Below are positions 34,967 to 44,900 of a stretch of 64,000 nucleotides of DNA, piece after piece. The position numbers and the translations under genes are program-made. The notes beneath the pieces were generated by a model. It saw only the letters and a program-made list of their open reading frames with translations. It had not been told where the DNA came from and did not search any database. Each line of letters opens with the position of its first letter. Position 1 is the stretch's first letter. Source of the stretch: Watersipora subatra (lineage: Eukaryota > Bryozoa > Gymnolaemata > Cheilostomatida > Watersiporidae); assembly GCF_963576615.1 (NCBI RefSeq), contig NC_088717.1, positions 55,445,526-55,509,525 of the forward strand, in the 5' to 3' direction.

Positions 34967-35506
34967 TTATTCTGGTAATAGCAGCTCTATATCGAGGTCA
35001 CTGTCTTGGGTAGATGTTAAAGCCGATTCTCTCGCTACTACATGGCTGGTAAGGGAGTTATTATCAGAACTCTCCTCTTGGCTTACTATTGGAAAGTTCT
35101 GCCGGTTGGCAAAAAATTTGTGCTCGTAAAGGCGTTTTTGTTCCTTTTTTAAAACAGATATATTCTCCTCGTTAGCAGCTGCGGTCACTTCTACCTCAAT
35201 TTCAAGACCTCCCTGAATGATTGGTGATGATCTTCTAGGAATGACATCTACCATCCTTGCAGTCATTGTGCCTCCGTGTATGATGAAAAATCTCTCACAC
35301 TAAAACAAATAACGAAGCGGTAGGGATGGAAAAAATAAATACTGCGTTTTACCAAAGAACTAAAGTAAAATTTAATTATTAATTTAGTAAATGGTTTTGA
35401 AAAAAAACTCATTACTTACCACAAGTTGTTGGTTCATCAAAGGCCTCCAAATCGACGAATATTCTTGAAAACCTCTGAACGCAGCAAGAAATTTATAGCT
35501 TAACAT
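34967..35506 (-). CDS. HIRAN-like small protein (two exons, central part of domain missing)
   Basis: Exon 1 is 35506-35420 (ATG at 35506, donor TTGTG|GTAAGT). Exon 2 is 35299-34967 (acceptor TTTGTTTTAG|TGTGAG, ends TAA/TAG-type stop at 34967). They join in phase 0 to 139 residues. Exon 1 gives AAFRGFQEYSSIWRPLMNQQ, the RGF..Y..IW.P opening of a HIRAN-like family common in cnidarian and mollusc genomes. Exon 2 gives CERFFIIHGGTM, then IIQGGLEIEVEV, the family's FF..HGG and QGGLEI closing motifs. The usual centre (RE..N..D..AVAV...VVGH.P) is absent, and the 120-bp intron cannot hold it. A polar acidic tail ends in DIELLLPE. HIRAN domains bind DNA ends in HLTF-type proteins; function here is unknown. 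Family assignment is from memory. Confidence 0.6.
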
Positions 35507-35731
35507 GATCTACTCGTAGTTGTAACCGAGTGCGGTGTGCGCATGCGTAGGGTTAACTCTATCGCTAGCCACAATAGAGTTAACTCTTAATGGAGAGTGA
35601 CAGTGTTCACCCACGAATAAATTAATTCGCGAATATGCATGAAGGCAATTTGCGCGAAACTCAACTCCGCGAATAAATTCATCCTGTAGAGTATTAGTGC
35701 TTTCCCTAGGCTGCGACTGGTTAGTGGGAAT

Positions 35732-36372
35732 GTGTCTAGTTCTTTTAGGTCTTTTCTTAGTGAGTTTGAGGTTGTGTGTGAACTTACTCAGTTGCATATG
35801 GGTAATACTGATGATGGCATCTTATTATTGAGTGCTGTTGGTAGCAGTGAAATGAAACTACTGAGGAACTTAGGGTTTGAAGCTGCGAGATATAATATAA
35901 TGGAGGCAATAGGGTCTACAGGAATGGACAATTATTTAAGTAGATGATAGATATATGCAAAATAAGGGTCGAAATCTGATTGGTTTTAGGCATAAAACAA
36001 GGTTTTGAAAAAATTAAGAAACTATTTACTACAGCTTCTATATTGTGTGCTTTTGTTATTGCTAAAACAGTTTCAGCTGATGCAAGTAAGAGTGTTATTG
36101 GTGCCATTTTGTTGCAGTTGAACAGTGACAATCTATTGCAACACGTAGAATATGCTTCTAGGACTATGTGATATGCTGGAATTAAACACACTTAAATTGA
36201 GAAAGAGGCTTTTTGCTATAACTTGGGCATGCAAAAAACTTGATTACTACCTCATAGGTAAACATCTTGAAATTGAAACAGATCACAAACCGTTTGTTGC
36301 AATTTTGGGTGAAAAGGACAGAGCTAATTGACCAATAAGGTTACAGAAATTTAGGTTGAGGATTATGTGATA
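35732..36372 (+). pseudogene. Gypsy-type retrotransposon debris (gag-like piece, then RT/RNase H end)
   Basis: From about 35983 the plus strand reads KQGFEKIKKLFTTASILCAF, KTVSADASKSVIGAILLQLN and YASRTM. A stop and frameshift follow, then EKEAF, the Y-LIGKH.EIETDHKPFVAIL pattern and RLQKFRLRI. This is the connection and RNase H region of Ty3/Gypsy polyproteins. The open stretch 35732-35944 (LLLSAVGSSEMKLLRNLGFE) resembles a Gypsy gag helix region, but less surely. Stops and frame breaks show it is dead, and gag, protease and most of the reverse transcriptase are missing. Confidence 0.6.
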
Positions 36373-38036
36373 TACCGTACTTTCGGACTATTAGCCGCTA
36401 CTTTTTTCTGATGTTTTGAGCCATGCGGCTTATACACGGGTGCGGCTATTCTGTGGTGTTTTCTTTCACCGCTAGGGTGCATTAACCGGAATTAGAATCA
36501 ACACTAAAGAAAATTTACACAAATAAGCAGACGTTTCTTTTTTATTAAGCGAGCAAATATATCAGGATTATAAATAAGTAAAGCATTATGGGACCCAAAC
36601 GAAGAAGTTCGTATGAAGCAAGTTTCAAGCTGAAGGCCATCAATTTTGCTATCCATGAAGGAAACCGTGCGGCTGCAAGCATGTTTGACATCAATGAATG
36701 TATGGTGAGACGCTGGAGGGGGCAGCATGAAGAGCTCATGCGATGCTAAAAGTCAAAGAAAGCTTTCAAAGGACATAAAAGCAGGTGGCCTGAACTCGAA
36801 TATGTCCTGGAGGACTGGGTAAACATTCAGAGAGGAGATGGCAGAGGTGTATTCACTGTTCAGATCCGACTTAAAGCCCAAACAATAGCGCGCGAAATGA
36901 ATATTGCATATTTCAAAGCGTGGCCGTCATGGTGTTTCAGATTTATTAGACGTAAAAACCTGTCCATCAGGGCACGGACCACTTTCTGCCAGCAACTTCA
37001 CCGTGACTATCACGAAAAGATTACAAACTTTCACACATTCGTTAAAAGTAAGATACAAGAGCACTCAATTGGACTAGACGAGATCATAAACATGGATGAA
37101 GTACCACTTACATTTGATCTGACTAGGACAGTTAACAAAACTGGCGAATCATCCGTGTTGCTAAAAACAACTGGCCACGAGAGGGCACACTTCACATGTG
37201 TGCTGGCCTGCGCGGCATCCGGACGAAAACTTCCGCCTATGGTAATTTTTAAGCGCAAAACTATGCCTGAAGAACAACTACCGACAGGTATAGTGGTCAA
37301 TGTTAACGCCAAAGGATGGATGATTGAAGGGCTGATAAAGGAATGGTTAAGCGAGTGCTACAGCAAGCGCCTGGGAGGAGTTTTCACAAGAAAAAAGGGC
37401 TGCTTGTTTTGGATAGCATGAGGGCGCACATCACAAATTCAGTAAAAGAGGCGATCAAGAAAACAAACTCAATTCCAGCTGTAATTCCTGGAGGTACAAC
37501 AAAGTATTTGCAGCTGCTTGACATCAGTGTGAACCGGGCATTTAAAGCAGCACTCCGGGCTGAGTGGGAGACTTGGATGACGAGCGGGGAGAAGTCATTT
37601 ACAAAAACCGGCCACATGCGAAAAGCATCATTTTCTGATGTCTGTCAGTGGATCCTAACAGCGTGGAGTTCTGTGAAAGAATCCGCCATCACCAACGGGT
37701 TTAGAAAAGCAGGACTGCTTCGTAAGCCTTCAGAGCCAACTTCACCGGAGGAAGATAGTGACACCGAGAATGAGGCAGACGTGGACAAATGTGATGAAGC
37801 GCTGATGAGATTGTTCAACTCCGACACTGAAGAAGAGGACTTCATGGGTTTCAGCGAAGATGATTAATGTGAAGTGGGTGAAATAAAGTTACCGGTAAGT
37901 AAATACGTACTGATTATTTTCTAGTTCTGCGGGCTATACAAAGGTGCGACCTATGTATTGTCTAATTATTGTTTTTTTTAAATAGAGCGGGTGCGGCTTA
38001 TATAAAGGTGTGGCTTATAGTTCGAAAAGTACGGTA
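36373..38036 (+). mobile_element. pogo/Tigger-type DNA transposon inserted in Gypsy debris
   Basis: Left end TACCGTACTTTCGGACTATT, right end inverted TACCGTACTTTTCGAACTAT, with TA duplicated at both sides as in the Tc1/mariner-pogo group. About 1.66 kb including one broken transposase gene. It lies between the RNase H end (36372) and continuing Gypsy sequence (38037 on), so it inserted after the Gypsy copy. Confidence 0.88.
36588..37867 (+). pseudogene. pogo/Tigger transposase, broken by a stop and a frameshift
   Basis: ATG at 36588 opens PKRRSSYEASFKLKAINFAI, a Brinker/CENP-B-like N-terminal helix-turn-helix ending in VRRWRGQ. A TAA at about 36747 interrupts it. Then come a CENP-B-type HTH (WPSWCFRFIRRKNLSIR) and the DDE_1 domain. 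Acidic residues lie in INMDEVPL, in LLVLDSMRAH and in QLLDISVN, giving a DDD-type triad. A one-base frameshift at about 37370-37400 separates the second half from the first. An acidic tail (EEDSDTENEADVDK) ends at 37867. It cannot encode active transposase as it stands. Confidence 0.88.
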
Positions 38037-38170
38037 ACTAAATCATATTTCATACTTCTAGCAGAAAGATTCTTTTAACAAATTCTTTAAGTAGCCCAAA
38101 TAAACCTAAAGCGTGTACAGTAGATAGTTTAAATTGTGTAGAACTAGAACAGTATGCAAGTGCTGTGGTG
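38037..38170 (+). pseudogene. Gypsy debris continuing after the Tigger insertion
   Basis: Directly after the Tigger right end the plus strand reads HTSSRKILLTNSLSSPN, then CVELEQYASAVV. These match the HVPGK....DALSR and later stretches that follow RNase H in Gypsy polyproteins. It shows the two halves were once contiguous. Confidence 0.5.
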
Positions 38171-38985
38171 AAGATGTAAATAATGATAAGAAGATATAAC
38201 AAGCTATGACTGATGATGAAGTATGTGAAAACCAACCTAATGGGGTCAGTTTCGAGATTTTGAGCCAGCTATGACGGCTTGGCCAATAAAAAATTTAAGA
38301 AATTTTTGTTCTTGAGCAAAGTTAGTGGAATTTTGGATGAAGTAGGAAGTGGTAGCCTCTTGGATGAGAGTAAATTTGATAAAAACGGAAAATATTAGTT
38401 CAACTCGTTGCCTATGGCCAAGAGCCACAAGGTGCGGCTTCAATAGGCTTCGTACGAAACGCTTTTGATTAGTAAGTAGTTAATTACCCTATCGTATACA
38501 TACTTGAACAAAAGAAAACAATTATCTGCATGCGTTGAGCCAATAGAAAATATGTTTACAGCCCCATCATTAGAGTAGTTTCACTTTGTAAAAACTTTAC
38601 TTTTTATCCCAATTTTTCTTAGCAATGACCAGTTGTGTCAGATGTATTACAGCTATGGAAGTTTCACTAATTAGACATCAGGGGACTTTGGGTGAGTTTG
38701 TATAATTGAACAATGGTACTAATGAGAGTGACTATTTTATTTTCAGCAATAACAATCATAATGCGGTTAGCTGTAGTAAGATTGATCACTCATCTGGCTC
38801 GGACATGCTCAGGGTAGAAGTGAAAATGGCCAAAAGTGTTCAAGCTCATTCTGCAAAGCGTTAGTGGCATTTTTTAAGGCATCAGCTGATTTGAAGCTTT
38901 ATGCATACTAATTTGGTATCCAAATATTTTTTATAGACCGTGTGGTTCAAAAGTTATGATAGTTTATTTGCGCCCATGTCACTTA

Positions 38986-39859
38986 CAGTAGGCGCTCCTA
39001 CAACATAAATAATCCGTTCCAAGAATGTTTACGTTATAAGGAATTTACATTATAAAAACAGTAAAATACATGTAAATTGTCTAATCCGTTCCAAGATCTT
39101 TTCAAACTCACCTCTCTGACCATGCACAAAGGAAAAACTTGACTTAACTCTTCTAAGTTGTGGGCTTTACCATAACTGCAGTATTATTGGTTTGCATCGA
39201 CAACTGCTCTCCTTTTTAAGATCAATCTCACTGGTTTTATAGACCATGGTTGCGGTAAATTTACAACAAGTTGATGGGGACTGCACATTTTTGACATTCA
39301 TTTACAGCGATTTGCTTATATTTCCTAAACAGCAGTCTATTCTGCAAAGTAAAACTAATAACAAAAATATTTTACACCTACAATAAGGCAAAACAACAAA
39401 ATCTTTACAATAAAAAGCGGTTCTACTTGTTCATAGTCTATCTGTACCCAGAGGTCACGGTTAAGATAAAAGATAACTTTAGACGATACTCCAACTCGTG
39501 ACATTGCGATTGGTAAACCGACGCTGTAACACCTGCACCAATCGATCGCCTTTGTATTTATGAACGATGGCGCAGCTATTCTATTCCCCTTTTGTCGACA
39601 CATTTAACGATGTATCAAGACGCACTAGAATGCCATGAATGTTATATACAATAGATATAACGCTATACGCACGGCGTTTTCTCTTCCGCAAGTGCGGCAA
39701 GATAAATTAACATTCAAATCGAAATTGAAAACTCGCTCGACTTGTCACTATACGTTATATGGATTTTTTTACGTAGTACGAAGCAAAAACTTCACATAAA
39801 TTCTTTCTGTTATTTGGAAGTTATGTTGTAGGAGGTATACGTTATAGGAGCGTCTACTG
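38986..39859. mobile_element. DNA element with CAGTAGRCGCTCCTA terminal inverted repeats
   Basis: Left end CAGTAGGCGCTCCTACAACA; right end inverted CAGTAGACGCTCCTATAACG. The interior shows no coding frame. The same interior (for example ACATGTAAATNGNCTAATCC and ACGTAGTACGAAGCAAAAAC) recurs at 11127-11765. Confidence 0.75.
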
Positions 39860-39867
39860 TTTTAGGT

Positions 39868-40440
39868 TTTATTACATATGCAATTATGTCCCGGTAAAAA
39901 ATTGATTTGGTAGCAAAAGGGTTAAGGAGAGTGGAGTTACATGGCAAGTTTGAGGAGCAGATGAGGGAGTTAGAGAATGAGAAAACGGAGTTCAGAGAGG
40001 AGTATGAGTGCTCTGTCACCTTACAAGGCATCATAAATAAAATAGTCAAAGTGAAAATTCATTAAATCGCTAGATCAGCAAAGGCTAGGCCCGCGGTGGA
40101 CAGTGTTTCTGCCAGTGCCCATGCTGGAACAAGAAACACTGCGAGACCCGGCTTTTGCAAACCAAGTCTGGAGGCGATTTCAGGGAGACTTTGAGTGTGG
40201 AAAAAACCAGGGTAGAAGCTGTTGATCTTGCTGAAAGTTTTCTGAAGAGTCTCTTGAGACCCCAGGGTTGTTTGAAGGCAGCAAGCCTGTCAGTACGACA
40301 GATGCTAACACTAGCTATGAAGATTCCGAGATCTTCAACTAGCTGCATAGGAAGAGTCCTTGGGAAATGAAGAGGGTTATAGGTTAGTTGAAATGATGGA
40401 GAAGAATTTAATGGAATTTGAAGATTCGAAGTAAGATTAA
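39868..40440 (+). other. Low-complexity coding-like debris, unrecognised
   Basis: Between 39900 and 40400 the plus strand has Glu/Lys-rich stretches (EEQMRELENEKTEFREEYE) and Cys-rich pieces, broken by stops. It may be more retroelement gag debris, but no motif decides it. Confidence 0.25.
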
Positions 40441-41563
40441 AGGATAAAGTATAAAAATGTAACCAATGGCATGTTTGTAATGTTTGTAGAGTTTAATTTT
40501 TTGATTTTTTTTTAATTGGTAACTTTCATGGTTTGGATTTAGTGAAAATGATAACATCTGAAATGATTTGTGAAATTAAGATCTTTTGTGGTGGATTTTT
40601 TTCTAGGTAAAGGGGAATAAACTGTAATCGTATATATTGAAGTATTACGTAACGATGTTTATGGTAATGATGAGACACTACCAGGCGTCCAGATCGATGG
40701 CAACAGTGTGACAACCGTCAGATTAAGACATTGTAGTATTTATAGCTTCATGATGATGCTGTGGCTTTTTGAGATAGGTATACACGCTGCAGGTAAACAC
40801 GCTTTTGCTAGGTATACACGCTATTGAGGAACCGGCAGGCATATACCTGCACGTTATTTAACAGTTACGTCTCATAAATGAGCAAACATGCTGGCCAATA
40901 AATATTCGAAATATATATTAGCATAAGCTTATGCATATCACTATTATTCACCAAGAAGCGGTGATGATTATTCGTCAACGACTAAAGCTAATGTAACCGA
41001 TGGCAACCAAAAATGTAACCGATGACAACACTATTAAGACCGACCTTTATTAATTCCTTGAACAAATCTCAGCATTGTTGCGAGCTGAATTCAGGTTTAA
41101 ATCGACACCACATTCGTGGTGTCTCGCTATAAAAGGTCTAGAGTCATTGCTAGACTAAGGTACTAATGTGAGTCATCGTGAATTTCCTAACAGGATACTC
41201 CTGCACGAGTTTGATTAGCGCATGCGTCTAGGGTGTGTTGTTAGTTAGCTTGGTCTCTTTTTCGCAGGCTAACGGGTCATACATTAGATCGCACGGTGAG
41301 GTCAATTTTCTTCCCGACTTTTCGAGAGCAAAGACACTCTATTTAGTATCTTTGACATCCATTACAAATTAGCGTAGTTTCCTACGTAGGATTTTTCAAG
41401 GGGTTCTCGTTTGCAATCGGATAGATTCCTTATTCACTGAATAACGCTACTCTGAAGCTAACTCTTTGACGTCAGCGTAGTAAACAAAGAATACGCACGC
41501 ACGGCTTTATTGGAGTTCCCGCCGATACAGGGCTTGAGCGAGGAAGTGTATTTTGGGACTCAC
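40441..41563. other. Upstream region of the DELE1/ANKRD10 pair
   Basis: No exon, TIR or tandem array was recognised between 40441 and about 41450. From 41450 the sequence becomes less AT-rich, as expected near a promoter. Confidence 0.4.
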
Positions 41564-41741
41564 GGAATTTTTCAAGCTGCTTCTCCATAACAGTTGAACT
41601 CGATTCGTCATAGTAGTTTTAGTAAAACGTTACTGCCATATATTTTGTATCTGGAACAAGCACCTACGTTGTGTTGACAGCAGTACCGATTGATATTAGT
41701 GTACAAATAGTGCGGTTGTTTACTAAACCTCCAGCAGAGCA
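41450..41741. promoter_or_regulatory. Candidate bidirectional promoter and 5' UTRs
   Basis: The candidate DELE1 start (41611, minus) and ANKRD10 start (41742, plus) point apart with 130 bp between. An AATAAAGCC motif on the minus strand near 41505 is probably incidental. No TATA box was convincing. Confidence 0.35.
41564..41611 (-). CDS. DELE1: Candidate first coding exon of the DELE1-like gene
   Basis: On the minus strand an ATG at 41611 opens MTNRVQLLWRSSLKNS, followed by a strong donor, CC|GTGAGT. The peptide is basic and amphipathic like a mitochondrial targeting sequence, as DELE1 needs. Problem: this frame reaches the donor in phase 0, whereas exon 33624-33468 expects phase 1. A second ATG at 41589 (MEKQLEKF) reaches the same donor in phase 1 but looks less like a presequence. 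A small undetected exon could also explain it. The link to the gene is an inference from position and character. Confidence 0.4.
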
Positions 41742-41942
41742 ATGGATAGTAACAATGGGACCAAACAGTGGAGCAGAGCATCAGAAGAAATACTTAAAAA
41801 CCGCTATCCTATGCATAAAGCATGTCGAGAAGGAGATATTGAAAGCGTATCGCTCTTAGTAGTATCTGGGCAACAGAATTTACTACAGGAAGATGAGTTT
41901 TATGGATGGACTCCAGCGCACTGGGCTGCTTATTTTGGAAAA
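41742..41942 (+). CDS. ANKRD10: ANKRD10 exon 1: start and first ankyrin repeats
   Basis: ATG at 41742, donor GGAAAA|GTAGGG in phase 0. The last codons FYGWTPAHWAAYFGK are near-identical to human FYGWTPVHWAAHFGK. An upstream ATG at 41671 lies in another frame. Confidence 0.94.
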
Positions 41943-44900
41943 GTAGGGATTTGACTACCTAAATTTATTTGCATGTGTTACTCACATTCGATAAGATACT
42001 AAATTCATAGTTATTTATATTTTCCCCATCTCATGAGTCAGTTCTTCATTTGCTAACAGCTGGCATGCTTGAGAAGAATAATCCAATCGCTCTCTTCAGA
42101 GCCGATGTCATCAAGATATCAACAGACACCTGTCCATTTAGCTGCATACGCCGGTCATCCGCAGTGTCTTGCCTGGCTTCTCAATTCTGGGTCTGACATT
42201 TCGAAAGTTGTAAGTTTGCTCGTAGTTGTGTACTTGTGAGATTTCTATCAGTGATTTCGCTTAGTGTGGTGAACCAATAAGTAGTGATTATTAACAAGCT
42301 AGTTAATGGGCTGTCAAGCGTATCCATATACTTCATGAATATGAACCATACGCCTAAACAGCGCCCGTGCTAGCAGAACTTCCTTGTCACATTCAGGCGT
42401 AACCTCTACTGCTCTCCTTTCTGGAGTCTTTTAGTCAATAATAATCAATATATCTTGTTTTTGTAATATTGTCTCCCATTTGCAGGACTATTTAGGAGAG
42501 ACTGCTGTGCATAAAGCTGCTCGAACTGGAAGCATGGAATGCGTATCCTTGTTAGCTGAACGACGAGCAGATTTAAAGTAAGTTATCTTCTTTGTGTAGT
42601 GTGGCAGGATTGGGTACAATGAATTATCCAGCTCCCTAGATGAAAAGGAATATTATGTCATTTAATGATGGATAACTTCAGTTAATAATTAAATGCCCTC
42701 TCTGTAATGCATTAGCTCAAAAGCTACTGGAGGAATGTTTTTTATATTGATGGCTATGGAGTTGCCTAACGATCATAATTGCAATTATGATCACTAGATC
42801 AGTGTGAAGATGCTAACATATGTTGCAACAGTCCTTCTACCAATTATACATGTATTGAAAATAGTTAGCAGACGTTTTTGCTTAAGAGTATAATTTCACC
42901 TGTAGCTTTTAAGCTCTAAAGCACTGTGTGTAGGATAGATCGCGGAGACACTGGTATATCCCACCTTCTGGTTTCGACTTATTCTGAACATCTTTCGCAG
43001 TTTGAGTAATATGAAACTGAAAAGACAAAGTTAATAGTTATCTCTTGTAGTCATCCTCAGTCACGAATCAGCAACGAGTCAGTTGAGAAAGCTAAGACTT
43101 AATGCAGGCTCTGCATTAAGGGCCTCAGTCTTAAATGAGTTAAACCAAGGCCAGGATCTGGTCAAACTATGCAGTAAATGAAAAGTGTCAAAATCGACCT
43201 CAGTGACCAATAGAGGAGCGGCATCTATCCAACATTAAAGTTGGAACTGGGCACATGCACTTTAATCACCTTTTCTGCTAAGAAATTAAAATATACAAAC
43301 CTAGATCATCGAAGTCATGGACAAAGGCTTCACATAGGCCTGCTGAACTCTGGTGTATCCAAGTTATCATTTATTTATAGAAATCATTGGTGAGTAACTT
43401 ATTTCCTCCGGTTGCTGAGAGTTTTCAGTTCATTAGTGAATCACTGAACGCCCGTCACTCTTGACTGCTCGCAATTTACGTGTAATATTGCTGACAACCG
43501 TGTAGCTACACGCTAATTGAATATTTACCGCATGCTCTTCGGCGGTGAAGCCCATCCTCGCAATTGACTCACTCCATCTTGTTCACACATCCTTTGTATA
43601 AGAAATGTACATATAACATGTTGACATACGGATACCGTTGTTGCAGCGCTAAGAACAATGTCGGGCTTACGCCATACAATCTGGCAGCTCAGTGTGGATT
43701 CCCAGATTGTACCCTTTACCTCAAGAGAGTTGCTGACCAGCAGCTGCTGAAAGAGCAAGGAGCGATAGCTGAGATGGTTTTTCCTGTAGTACACTCACAG
43801 ACAGTTCTCCCAGGGCAGTGTCCTGATAGGGCAGTCATGGCTCAGGTGTGTATTACTTCCAGTCATCAAAAACTGCTTAAAATTTTGTATTCTACAGAGT
43901 GAGAGTCATTTTGCTATAAGCGCCGTCTGTTTGTCCGTCTGTCTCAAGCGTCGACTGGAGGTTGAGAGAAACAAGATTGCATTGCATGGTATTTGAACTT
44001 GGGCCTTTCACTATAGCAGCTGGGCACTCTATCATCTGCACCACTCATGAGCATTGCAGAAAAATTTAACATATAGTTATTACACCTTACGAGCTCTTTC
44101 GGTGCGTCGGCATGGCTGGGTTCAATAATAATTTTGACAAAAATTGAAATTGTCGGTATACAACGCATTATGTCATTTAAGATTTAGGACAAAAATAGTT
44201 GAAATGCATTTAATCGGAATACATAGCGTAGCCCTCGATGTTTGCTGGTTGCTGTCTGTTTGTGTAGTAATGAGACTAATTACCGTACTTTTCGGACTAT
44301 TAGCCACTACTTTTTTCTGACGATTTGAGCCATGCGGCTTATATAAGGGTGCGGCTATTCTGTGGCTTTTCTTTCACCGCTAGGGCGCATTAACCAGAAT
44401 CTCCGGTTAGCGCGCCTCTAGCGGTGAAAGAAAATGCGAAACAATGCCTAACGTTACTGTTCCGTTAGACACTAGGTTCCAAAGCGTCAGTTAATACGAA
44501 ACAGTGGCGTTAGGCACTGTTCCGTTTTAAACAGCAAAGTTGCTGCCGCGTAAAAAGCACCGTCCTGAGTTCTGATGCCTATACAAAGGTGCGGCCTATG
44601 TATTGTTTTATTATCGCTTTTTTTGGAAAATAAAGCAGATGCGGCTTATAATAATAGGGGTGCGGTTTATAGTCCGAAAAGTACTGTAACAGGTGTGTAG
44701 CTTGCTGATGATGTGGTTGATAGCTTGGAGAATTGAATGTCCAGGCGCACTCAATTATACCCTGTTTTTTGCTTTTCATCCCTCGGTTTTTTGTCAAACA
44801 CAATACAATGTTTGAAAGATATTGCTTACCACTTGCAATGGTTGTTTTTACTAATGAGTTGAAACATCGGCCTCATTGCCATATGCTTTAAAACTTGAAA

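Larger units (their letters stand above)
34062..35693. mobile_element. Terminal-inverted-repeat element carrying a HIRAN-like gene
   Basis: The left edge TACCCTACAGGATGAA and the right edge, read inverted, TACTCTACAGGATGAA, differ by one base and are bounded by TA on each side. Looser inverted similarity continues inward about 85 bp (ATTCG/CGTGAATT-rich blocks). It reappears at GAGTTAACCC near 34274 and, inverted, near 35550. The body holds a minus-strand two-exon gene and, facing it, two short plus-strand exons. Poly(A) signals of both overlap at 34794-34822. No transposase was found, so it looks like a non-autonomous or deleted copy. The TA target would fit a Tc1/mariner-type or related element, but the superfamily is not established. 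Confidence 0.65.

Noticed and set aside
36897-37867. Two separate 174-codon transposase genes
   Set aside because: They are halves of one Tigger transposase split by a frameshift; motif order continues from one to the other.
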